Below, piece after piece: positions 1-5,525 of a stretch of DNA of 5,571 nt. The notes below the pieces were generated by a model. That model was not told the DNA's origin and did not search any database. It worked only from the letters and a program-made list of their open reading frames with translations. Each line of letters opens with the position of its first letter. The first letter of the stretch is position 1. The stretch lies in contig JAOZRH010000138.1 in NCBI GenBank assembly GCA_029931905.1, positions 1 to 5,571 on the forward strand, written 5' to 3'. The position numbers were made by a program, and so were the translations under genes. The DNA comes from Fidelibacterota bacterium (lineage in GTDB: Bacteria; Fidelibacterota; Fidelibacteria; Fidelibacterales; Fidelibacteraceae).

Positions 1-186
1 TGCTTTTCGTACAGTTTTCTTACGTTCTTTTACGTTAGATACTTCTTCTGGAGCTGCCTGTGGAGCTGCCTGAGCTGCCTGTGGAGCTGCCTGAGCTGCC
101 TGGGGTGCTGCCTGTGCTTCCTGTGCTACTGCTTCCTGTGCTACTGGTGCTGCTTCTGCCTGTGGTTTTTCGAAAGGAAATCCCAT
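1..186 (-). CDS. Ala/Gln/Pro-rich repeat protein, N-terminal 62 residues (3' end outside window)
   Basis: The ATG at 186-184 follows an AGGAGG (198-193) with 6 nt spacing, so the start is well supported. The frame is open to the window edge, so only 62 residues are seen. They begin MGFPFEKPQAEAAP, continue with two copies of VAQEA (residues 15-24), then AAPQAAQ-type heptads (about 26-46), then an acidic EE and a basic KERKKTVRKA stretch. There is no signal peptide and no Cys. The composition suggests a flexible, disordered N-terminal arm joined to a basic region or a folded domain beyond the window. It lies 28 bp after the topoisomerase stop and is probably co-transcribed with it. Its Ala, Gln and Pro codons make this stretch clearly GC-richer than the rest of the window. 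I do not recognise the family; a DNA-binding or structural phage protein is possible but unproven. Confidence 0.8.
   Translation of the reverse strand, partial: MGFPFEKPQAEAAPVAQEAVAQEAQAAPQAAQAAPQAAQAAPQAAPEEVSNVKERKKTVRKA
51..113 (-). repeat. 21-bp in-frame tandem repeat, three units
   Basis: The unit at 51-71 is repeated exactly at 72-92, and again at 93-113 with two base changes. Each unit is 21 bp, so it keeps frame and codes for a heptad of the A-A-P-Q-A-A-Q type. The near identity of the DNA shows recent expansion by slippage or unequal recombination rather than only protein-level selection. Confidence 0.9.
115..144 (-). repeat. 15-bp in-frame tandem repeat, two units
   Basis: A 15-bp unit at 115-129 is repeated exactly at 130-144, coding for VAQEA twice in the same Ala-rich arm. 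It adjoins the 21-bp array but has a different period, so two separate expansions are seen in one gene. Confidence 0.85.
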
Positions 187-214
187 TTTTTGCCTCCTGG
201 TTAAATAATAATTA

Positions 215-3200
215 TTATTTGTTTAATGATTGATTATTTCGATCAATCACATGATTTAAAATGCGATTATATTGACACCTATTGTCATTCATTATCGCAC
301 GTTTAACATTTTTATCAGTAATAATACTAATAATTTGATCCAAAGTTTTTTGATCTTTTGGAAATTTTACAATATGTTCCATATTTGAATTTAAACATAC
401 TTTTAATTGATTAGGATTCATTTCACCTAAACCTTTAAAACGAGTTATATTATAACCTTGTTGTTTATAATATAATATATATTTTTGATCATATATTGGA
501 ACATAATTTTTATTTTTAGTTGCACCATATAAAGGTGGTAAGATAACACTTATTTTATTATCTTGAATTAAATCTGGTGCAAATTTCTGAAAGAATAAGA
601 GCACAAGTACTGAGATATGTAGCCCGTCAGAGTTATGTAATATTCCTCCAATGGTACCTGTCGCAAAGTTATTATTATCTTTAACAGATAAATCATATAC
701 AACATCATAGTTATATTTGATTTTTTGAACTTCTTTAATTGGTATACTTATTGTATTTGGACCAACTGAAGTAAATTTACAAGTAGGATTTTTTCCAGAT
801 TTATAAAAACCGTCAAATTTTGGATGATATTTAAATAACTCAGTTAACTTTAATAAATCTTCTTTATAATTAATGTTAATTGAATATGATGGAACTCTAC
901 TTATAATTTGCTGTCCTCTTTTATTTTTATATGCTTTAGTTGGTTTTTTTATACTAACTGAAGGTATACATGCAAATTGTTTTAACATAACAACTAAATC
1001 ATCTTTTAACTTACAAGATGTAGTTGCATAATTTAATCTATATGCAGTTGGTCTTGGTTTAAAAAACGATCCATCACTTTCATATAATCCTCTTAATAAA
1101 AACATTCTAACTTCAGGTTTACAAGAGAAAAATTCATTTGGAATAAATTTCTTATTGTGATGAGTTTTATTATTCAAACCAAAATAATTTAAAAGGGCAC
1201 ATAATTCTATAGCTTTAATTATAATAATTGTATTGTTTTGAGATATTTTATTTGTTGTATCTAAAACATAATTAAAATTTAATTTTTTACAACAATAAAC
1301 AATATTACGAATATTATTCTCATGTGGACCTGCATTAATGTGAATACAGTAAGGATTGTTTTTACTTGATCCCCAATTTCCATCACCAATATAATGTCCA
1401 ATAATATAAGCTAATTCTTTTGTTATATCAAAAATTGTTGTTATGTTCTTTCTACCTCTATTAGATAACTCACCAATTTTAAGATAATGTTTAGTTGATT
1501 CATTCAATGGAACATTAACTGTTGTTGAAGTCAAATCAATATTAACATGATCTAATATCTTTTCAACAACTGATATTGGTGTCTTAGTATGATCACGACC
1601 AGTATCATACATTTGTAGTGTAGATGAATTAATATTAATTTTCTTTGAAAGTTCTACTCGTCCAATTACACTATAATCAATCCTATGTTCAATGTCAATC
1701 TTTGCATCTGAACAATCATAATTAAAATGATTAATATCTACTGTAATATTAAACACATTTTTTTTATTATTCTTTTTAATACATTCAATAATCTGATCTG
1801 AAACATCAATACTAATATTTTTGTTCATAGTTGGAAATTTTTCACAACATATTAATTCATGAATACTAGGATTAATATTTAATGGAGATAATTCTTCAAT
1901 ATCACATGTAACTGTATTATAAACATAAACAACATGATCATTAGTACAATCTATATAGTGATTACCATAACATTTTATACGATATATAAAATCTTTTTGA
2001 TACTCATGCTGTATAACATCTAAAACAGGTTTAATTTCACTTTTGCCTGTATCTTTATTTAATGAAATAATTTGTTTAATTTCATTTCTGTCAATATGTT
2101 GTATTTGTTTACATTCAATTAAATCTTCATTATTAATGAAAACTATTGGGGTTTCAGCACAAATACTGTCTGCATCGCATAGTACCTTTATATGATTATA
2201 GCGTCGCTTATTACTTGGTCCTAAAGCTTCTAATAAATCTTGAACTTCTTTATTACTCTTAATCTTTTCAAGACTATGTGTTTCTACGTTTAAAATTTTA
2301 CCTTTAAGTGGAAAACATGCTTCACGTTTTTTATCTCTAATAATATTAACAGTTCCACCAGCCGAATCACCTTCGACTATATAAAGAATATTTCCAGGAG
2401 TATAAATGCAATCTCGCAATTTATTTCCGACAGATACTCTTTTTGAACGGGTAACATTTGTTTTTATTAAAGAATTTTGAAATTTTCTATTTAAATTATC
2501 TTCAATAATTTTTAAAACTTCAGGTTGACTAACAAACCATTTAATTTGTGAAATTAAAGGATCTATTAGTGGTTTTTTAATATTACTTACCATTCGAACT
2601 TTAGTTTGAGAATCAAATTTTGGTTCTGGAATAGTTAAACTAATATATAAATTTAAACCACTTAAAAATTCTTTATCATTTAATTTTTGAAATTTTTTAT
2701 TTACTTTTGTTTTTATTATCTTCTTTAATTCGGTTTGGAATGAAGAAATAAAAGTACCTAAACAATCTCTTAAATTGACATCTCCTGCAACATTAATTAC
2801 AGTTGAATTTTTATATGTAAGAAACACTTCAATATTATAATTATTTGCTTTTTCATATTTTAATTTAAATAACTTAATACTTTTATCTAATTCAAGTTTA
2901 CTTTTAATATAATCTTCAATTGAAATATTTGGTATTGTTTGGTTATTTAAAATAAAAGTTGATGTTGTAAATTTTGATTTTGATAGAATTAATCTTTCAG
3001 CAAAAATCTTTTTATCAAAATTAATTGTTTCAAAATATTTTTTATTTGGTTTAAATCCAACTACAGTTGAATAATTATAATTTGAATTAATTTCTTCTTT
3101 TTTTGAAATTAATTCAGAATTTTTAAAAAAATAACTATAAACTTTATCTTTATTATCACGATCACGTATTCGAACTGAAACCCATTCTGACAATGCATTT

Positions 3201-3553
3201 ATAGCAACTAATCCAACACCATTCATTCCGATTAATGTTTCATAGTCTTTTAAATCAAATTTAGATCCAGAATGAGTTTCTGTAAATAAAACGTTAATTG
3301 AATCACGAAATGATCCATCTTCCATTTCCATATTATATGAATATAATCCCCGTCCGTTATCTGAAACCCAAATTGAATCATCTTTTTGATTAAAAAATAT
3401 TTCAACTCTGTTTGCAAACTTATTTGCTATTTCATCAATAGCATTATCTAATACTTCATGACATAAATGACTCGGATTTTCGGTTGACCCGATATACATT
3501 CCGGGTCGTGTTCGGATAGCGTCAATACTATTTAATACTTGATATTCTCCCAA
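215..3553 (-). CDS. Type IIA DNA topoisomerase large subunit (GyrB / T4 gp39-like) with an intein
   Basis: This is the ATPase/TOPRIM subunit of a type II topoisomerase, which passes one duplex through another using ATP. The GHKL ATPase shows RPGMYIGS (16-23), the N-box HEVLDNAIDE (E33, N37), DNGRG (D65) and GMNGVG (109-114). The transducer shows QTK (K318). TOPRIM shows EGDSAGG (E394), PLKGKILNVE (415-424) and the metal motif D460-A-D462, which resumes after an intein (463-974) as S975-D976-G. RFKGLGEM (1038-1045) marks the C-terminal part. Removing the 512-residue intein leaves 600 residues, a full-length large subunit. The start is TTG (3553-3551) with AGGAGG 4 nt before it; the next Met (residue 19) would cut into the ATPase fold. 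A promoter-like 20-mer lies about 40 bp upstream. DNA gyrase B, ParE and phage topoisomerase subunits share these motifs, so the exact name is uncertain; the partner subunit is not in the window. Confidence 0.96.
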   Translation of the reverse strand: MGEYQVLNSIDAIRTRPGMYIGSTENPSHLCHEVLDNAIDEIANKFANRVEIFFNQKDDSIWVSDNGRGLYSYNMEMEDGSFRDSINVLFTETHSGSKFDLKDYETLIGMNGVGLVAINALSEWVSVRIRDRDNKDKVYSYFFKNSELISKKEEINSNYNYSTVVGFKPNKKYFETINFDKKIFAERLILSKSKFTTSTFILNNQTIPNISIEDYIKSKLELDKSIKLFKLKYEKANNYNIEVFLTYKNSTVINVAGDVNLRDCLGTFISSFQTELKKIIKTKVNKKFQKLNDKEFLSGLNLYISLTIPEPKFDSQTKVRMVSNIKKPLIDPLISQIKWFVSQPEVLKIIEDNLNRKFQNSLIKTNVTRSKRVSVGNKLRDCIYTPGNILYIVEGDSAGGTVNIIRDKKREACFPLKGKILNVETHSLEKIKSNKEVQDLLEALGPSNKRRYNHIKVLCDADSICAETPIVFINNEDLIECKQIQHIDRNEIKQIISLNKDTGKSEIKPVLDVIQHEYQKDFIYRIKCYGNHYIDCTNDHVVYVYNTVTCDIEELSPLNINPSIHELICCEKFPTMNKNISIDVSDQIIECIKKNNKKNVFNITVDINHFNYDCSDAKIDIEHRIDYSVIGRVELSKKININSSTLQMYDTGRDHTKTPISVVEKILDHVNIDLTSTTVNVPLNESTKHYLKIGELSNRGRKNITTIFDITKELAYIIGHYIGDGNWGSSKNNPYCIHINAGPHENNIRNIVYCCKKLNFNYVLDTTNKISQNNTIIIIKAIELCALLNYFGLNNKTHHNKKFIPNEFFSCKPEVRMFLLRGLYESDGSFFKPRPTAYRLNYATTSCKLKDDLVVMLKQFACIPSVSIKKPTKAYKNKRGQQIISRVPSYSININYKEDLLKLTELFKYHPKFDGFYKSGKNPTCKFTSVGPNTISIPIKEVQKIKYNYDVVYDLSVKDNNNFATGTIGGILHNSDGLHISVLVLLFFQKFAPDLIQDNKISVILPPLYGATKNKNYVPIYDQKYILYYKQQGYNITRFKGLGEMNPNQLKVCLNSNMEHIVKFPKDQKTLDQIISIITDKNVKRAIMNDNRCQYNRILNHVIDRNNQSLNK
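227..249 (-). other. 8-bp-stem hairpin at the 3' end of the topoisomerase gene
   Basis: TGATTGAT (227-234) and ATCAATCA (242-249) are perfect inverted arms around a 7-nt loop, inside the last codons of the topoisomerase gene. On the minus-strand RNA the hairpin sits about 40 nt before the start of the downstream Ala-rich gene. No U-tract follows directly, so it does not look like a terminator. An RNA-processing or stability role is possible but unproven. Confidence 0.3.
632..2167 (-). mobile_element. Intein with LAGLIDADG (DOD) homing endonuclease, 512 aa
   Basis: The intein is residues 463-974 of the topoisomerase. Block A is SICAETPIVF, with Ser as residue 1 and T468 at the usual Thr position. 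Block B is IDCTNDHVVY (T537, H540). Endonuclease block C is LAYIIGHYIGDG (D724), block D is KKFIPNEF (801-808), and block E is FLLRGLYESDG (D827). Block F is VVYDLSV (951-957). Block G is ILHN followed by S975, giving His973, Asn974 and a Ser +1. All expected splicing and nuclease acids are present, so it should be active in self-splicing and DNA cleavage. The boundaries are fixed by the host motif: joining CDAD to SDGLHI restores the TOPRIM signature exactly. About 170 residues separate blocks B and C, more than usual, and may hold an extra DNA-recognition domain. Confidence 0.95.
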
Positions 3554-3593
3554 AAATCCTCCTTTTTTAAAAAAATAAAAATTTTATACTTAT

Positions 3594-3613
3594 ATTATTT
3601 CTATATAAAAAAC
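3594..3613 (-). promoter_or_regulatory. Promoter-like 20-mer upstream of the topoisomerase gene
   Basis: On the minus strand this reads GTTTTTTATATAGAAATAAT, identical to 4913-4894. It ends about 40 bp upstream of the TTG start. Both copies lie in intergenic DNA and face the downstream gene, as expected of a promoter. No clean sigma-70 -35/-10 pair with standard spacing is shared by both copies, so a phage-specific RNA polymerase or a modified host polymerase is plausible. That is inference from repetition and position. Confidence 0.5.
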
Positions 3614-3742
3614 TTGAATAGAAAAAAAATTATAAATTAATAAAAAAAATCAAATACATCTTATATAAATTTCAAGTATAATTAAAAATAATTTTAATTA
3701 TAATCAATCCATATTTGTTTATAAAATTATATGAATAAAAAT

Positions 3743-4621
3743 TTAAAATCGTTTTGAAGCGATTAATGGATATACAAAATTTCTCATATATATTAAAGGA
3801 TTAATATTTGTATGAATTGAATAATTAACATATTTATTCTCAAAATTTAATACTTTTTGATTATTACAAACATAATAATTATTAATATATTCTTTTAAAT
3901 AATTTATTTGAATTATTTTATAAAACAATTTAGAATATATTGTTTTTAATTCATATAAATCTACTTGTTTACCATTTAAATAATCTGTTAAAAAATCAAA
4001 TAATTTATTTGGTAAATATTTATATTTACCTTTAATAATTAATTCATTATTTTTCGTAAAAAAACTTGTACTATTACATCTTAAATAAGAATTATAATTA
4101 GTTAAATGAAATTTAAAATTATTATCATATATAAATTCAGTTAATGAATTTTTATAATATTCTTCACCATTAATAGCTAAAATTAATTGATCATAATTTT
4201 CATTATTTAATTGAACTAATATACCATCTTTTTTTAATTCTAATAATAAAAAATCATTAGTATTTTCTTTAATAAATCCGTATATAATTATTTTACAAAT
4301 TATATTTAATCTTCGTAGATATTCTGTTTCTTTTAAACTAGTTGCAATAAAAATATTTTTCTGTTTTTTATCAGTCATATTATTCAAATTTTGAATAAAT
4401 GAACTATTATTATCAAATAAACAATTAACAATAGTTGGAAACGCTGAAACAATATCAACTTCAATTATATTTGGATTATTTGCAAGAATAAATTGTTTTT
4501 TTTTATCAGCTAAATAATAAGTGATATTAGTATCTATTTTTGATATATCATTTTCTATATCATCAAATTTAATTTGATTATATAAATTTAATAATGATTT
4601 AAAAAAATTTATTTTATACAT
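3743..4621 (-). CDS. Putative minimal family B DNA polymerase palm-like protein, 292 aa
   Basis: I recognise no full-length family here, but several landmarks match family B polymerases in order. A beta strand leads into EVDIVSAFPTI (54-64), which fits motif A DxxSx[YF]P with D56 as the metal ligand and F61 at the Tyr steric-gate position. RRLNIICKIIIYGF (103-116) keeps the YG that ends motif B, but not its usual Lys. LELKKDGILVQL (128-139) fits the motif C hairpin: D132 matches the essential second Asp of DTDS, while the first Asp is Lys. IIKGK (195-199), before PNKLFDFL, resembles the K-G segment after motif C. There is no exonuclease domain, and 17 residues between YG and motif C is short. 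It could be a split polymerase half, an inactive derivative or a new minimal polymerase. It is rich in Asn, Ile, Lys and Tyr, with no Trp. The ATG at 4621 has GGAG 8 nt upstream. Confidence 0.6.
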   Translation of the reverse strand: MYKINFFKSLLNLYNQIKFDDIENDISKIDTNITYYLADKKKQFILANNPNIIEVDIVSAFPTIVNCLFDNNSSFIQNLNNMTDKKQKNIFIATSLKETEYLRRLNIICKIIIYGFIKENTNDFLLLELKKDGILVQLNNENYDQLILAINGEEYYKNSLTEFIYDNNFKFHLTNYNSYLRCNSTSFFTKNNELIIKGKYKYLPNKLFDFLTDYLNGKQVDLYELKTIYSKLFYKIIQINYLKEYINNYYVCNNQKVLNFENKYVNYSIHTNINPLIYMRNFVYPLIASKRF

Positions 4622-4627
4622 TTTTAC

Positions 4628-4633
4628 ATCTCC
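4628..4633 (-). promoter_or_regulatory. Ribosome-binding site of the polymerase-like gene, complementary to its own leader
   Basis: On the minus strand GGAGAT (4633-4628) precedes the ATG at 4621, with 8 nt between GGAG and the start. The leader carries ATCTCC at 4716-4711, its exact complement, just before the 4710-4661 hairpin. Pairing of the two would bury the ribosome-binding site and bring the hairpin into a loop. The complementarity is seen; regulation is inference. Confidence 0.4.
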
Positions 4634-4649
4634 AACTAAAAATAAATAT

Positions 4650-4710
4650 AAATATAAAAATTGGTCTTCCTAAGAATAATAAATTGTTTTATTATATTTA
4701 AGAAGACCAA
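4650..4710 (-). terminator. Terminator-like hairpin before the polymerase-like gene
   Basis: Arms TTGGTCTTC (4661-4669) and GAAGACCAA (4702-4710) pair perfectly. The inner part continues with a mismatch and further A/T pairs to a small loop near 4684-4686. On the minus strand the stem is followed by ATTTTTATATTT (4661-4650), the same 12 bases that follow the terminator at 4957-4928. It lies only about 30 nt upstream of the polymerase-like gene's ATG, so it would end a leader RNA or attenuate that gene. Confidence 0.6.
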
Positions 4711-4893
4711 GGAGATAGTAGTAAGAATATAAATATTATCTTAGTATTAAATACTATGAACTATTTAGTGTGGAATACTAGACTTAATATTGCCGTCTAA
4801 AAAACGAATTTTAAGTAATAATTATTATAATTATTATCTTATTGACTATTATTTAGAAAGATTAAAATAAATAATTATTTATATTCTTATTTT
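4661..4893 (-). ncRNA. Candidate small RNA or long structured leader, about 240 nt
   Basis: The 4622-4920 gap has no credible ORF: both strands are full of stops. On the minus strand it starts with the promoter-like 20-mer (4913-4894) and ends with the terminator-like hairpin (4710-4661). Between them are several possible stems: an AT palindrome near 4815-4837, TAGAC/GTCTA at 4779-4783 with 4795-4799, TAGTATT/AATACTA at 4742-4756 with a competing AATACTA at 4774-4780, and TAAGA/TCTTA near 4721-4742. Layout as a self-contained transcription unit is the main evidence. I see no tRNA or known riboswitch signature, and A/T-rich DNA gives chance stems easily. Confidence 0.35.
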
Positions 4894-4913
4894 ATTATTT
4901 CTATATAAAAAAC
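4894..4913 (-). promoter_or_regulatory. Promoter-like 20-mer, second copy
   Basis: This copy of GTTTTTTATATAGAAATAAT (minus strand) is identical to 3613-3594. It begins directly after the U-tract of the operon terminator (4916) and about 270 bp upstream of the polymerase-like gene, where a new transcript would be expected to start. In this copy a TTGCGT 17 bp from TAAAAT could serve as a weak sigma-70 pair, but the other copy lacks it. Confidence 0.5.
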
Positions 4914-4915
4914 GC

Positions 4916-4957
4916 AAATATAAAAATAATGGTAGGGTTCATAAGAACCCTACCATT
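4916..4957 (-). terminator. Rho-independent terminator of the small-gene operon
   Basis: A perfect 13-bp stem, left arm 4928-4940 and right arm 4945-4957, encloses a 4-nt loop and contains GGTAGGG/CCCTACC. On the minus strand it is followed by ATTTTTATATTT (4927-4916). It starts 5 bp after the stop of the 49-residue basic protein. The T-tract is on the minus-strand side; the plus-strand side is less T-rich, so it mainly ends the small-gene operon. Confidence 0.9.
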
Positions 4958-4962
4958 GTTAA

Positions 4963-5112
4963 TTATTTTAAAGCTTTTAAAGCTTTTTTTCTTTGTTTTT
5001 TTCTTTCACGAATTTTAATTTGAATTGGATCATTTGCTCTACTTCGAGCTTTTTTATTTTTTACAATTGCTTTTCTTTTTTTTCGTGTTTGTTTTTTTGT
5101 TAATTTTCTCAT
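4963..5112 (-). CDS. Small, highly basic protein, 49 aa
   Basis: The ATG at 5112-5110 follows AAGGAG with 7 nt spacing, and the TAA is at 4965-4963, directly before the strong terminator. The product begins MRKLTKKQTRKKRK, ends in RKKALKALK, and is more than 40 percent Lys plus Arg, with no Cys, Trp or aromatic residues. A central SRANDPIQIKIRE stretch breaks two basic helices. Such composition suggests binding to DNA, RNA or another acidic partner, but the family is unknown. It is the last gene of its operon. The good ribosome-binding site and the terminator placement support a real gene. Poly-A-rich DNA inflates Lys in any frame, which slightly weakens the argument from composition. Confidence 0.8.
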   Translation of the reverse strand: MRKLTKKQTRKKRKAIVKNKKARSRANDPIQIKIRERKKQRKKALKALK

Positions 5113-5191
5113 TTAATGACTCCTTATAGATTATTAATTTAAAAATTTCAATCCAACGTTTAATTTTTTGTTTCCAGGAAAGAGTAAACAT
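5054..5191 (-). CDS. Possible 45-codon ORF coupled to the 80-aa gene and overlapping the basic protein
   Basis: The stop of the 80-aa gene and an ATG overlap as TAATG (5193-5189), the classic layout for translational coupling. The frame runs 45 codons, beginning MFTLSWKQKIKRWIEIF, and overlaps the basic-protein gene by 59 nt in another frame. Its first half is amphipathic with two Trp; its second half is Lys-rich because it reads the A-rich start of the next gene. It has only a weak AAGG 3 nt before the ATG. It would explain the otherwise empty 5113-5190 gap, but it may be a chance ORF. Confidence 0.35.
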   Translation of the reverse strand: MFTLSWKQKIKRWIEIFKLIIYKESLNEKINKKTNTKKKKSNCKK

Positions 5192-5433
5192 TATCCTTCA
5201 AACTTCTTTTTTAAACGTAAATACTCTTTATATTCTGAATCTTCTTCTATAATTTCTTGTTTAACGTCTTCCCATTTTGAAGGTAATATACCTTTTCGTC
5301 CAAAATTATAATACTTAATAATTTCACATGTGAAATAATATTCCATATCAGATATAAATTTATTTTGATTAATATTTGATCTTTTTATTTCAGCATTTTC
5401 ATGAACACGATCTAAAATTTTTTGAATTATCAT
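5191..5433 (-). CDS. Hypothetical charged helical protein, 80 aa
   Basis: The ATG at 5433-5431 follows a strong AAGGAGGAGG with 6 nt spacing, and the stop is TAA. The protein has no signal peptide or membrane segment. Residues 1-40 look helical; a short FGRKGILPSKWEDV turn (44-57) contains the only Trp; residues 57-80 form an acidic-then-basic helix (QEIIEEDSEYKEYLRLKKK). One Cys (36) is present. I do not recognise the family. The stop codon of the preceding CxxC frame merges into this gene's ribosome-binding site, and the following ATG overlaps its stop, so it sits in the middle of a tight operon. Confidence 0.85.
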   Translation of the reverse strand: MIIQKILDRVHENAEIKRSNINQNKFISDMEYYFTCEIIKYYNFGRKGILPSKWEDVKQEIIEEDSEYKEYLRLKKKFEG

Positions 5434-5447
5434 TTTCGACCTCCTCC

Positions 5448-5525
5448 TTAGAATTCTTGGAGCTCTGCGCCAGGTAGTTGACTACATTTAGAGCATTTCC
5501 ATATTTGTTGACCTTTTTTATATCC
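5448..5525 (-). pseudogene. CxxC zinc-ribbon-like coding tail without a visible start
   Basis: On the minus strand one frame reads GYKKGQQIWKCSKCSQLPG and ends in ELQEF then TAA (5450-5448); the stop runs straight into the ribosome-binding site of the next gene (TAAGGAGG). The W-K-C-x-x-C pattern, the GC-richer composition and the spacing argue that this is genuine coding sequence. Yet the frame is preceded by adjacent TAG and TGA stops (5531-5526), and no ATG, GTG or TTG lies within it. It could be a 3' exon after an intron, a gene reached by frameshift (an ATG at 5503 in the neighbouring frame reads only MEML then stop), a gene with an odd start codon, or a remnant. A single CxxC half-site would need a partner to bind zinc. 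Confidence 0.4.

Noticed and set aside
203..220. 18-bp perfect AT palindrome over the topoisomerase stop codon
   Set aside because: Made only of A/T triplet runs; no operator or terminator features.
2159..2161. Intein starting at Cys465 instead of Ser463
   Set aside because: Splicing from Cys465 would leave two extra residues (S-I) inside the DxDxD motif, and block A Thr spacing fits Ser463 as residue 1.
3677..3702. 11-bp AT-only inverted repeat between the polymerase-like gene and the topoisomerase gene
   Set aside because: No U-tract follows on the minus strand, and AT-only palindromes are expected by chance in such AT-rich DNA.
3747..3764. AATCG/CGATT hairpin at the end of the polymerase-like gene as a terminator
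   Set aside because: Only a 5-bp stem with an 8-nt loop and an interrupted T-run; too weak to call.
4708..4713. Plus-strand AAGGAG looking like a Shine-Dalgarno
   Set aside because: No ATG, GTG or TTG lies within reach downstream on that strand; it is better explained by the hairpin flank.
4756..4800. Plus-strand 14-residue ORF (MNYLVWNTRLNIAV)
   Set aside because: No ribosome-binding site at a usable distance, very short, and it lies inside a minus-strand non-coding unit.
4700..4860. tRNA gene in the non-coding gap
   Set aside because: Tried to fit acceptor, anticodon and T arms (for example around TAGTTCATAG on the minus strand) but no cloverleaf forms.
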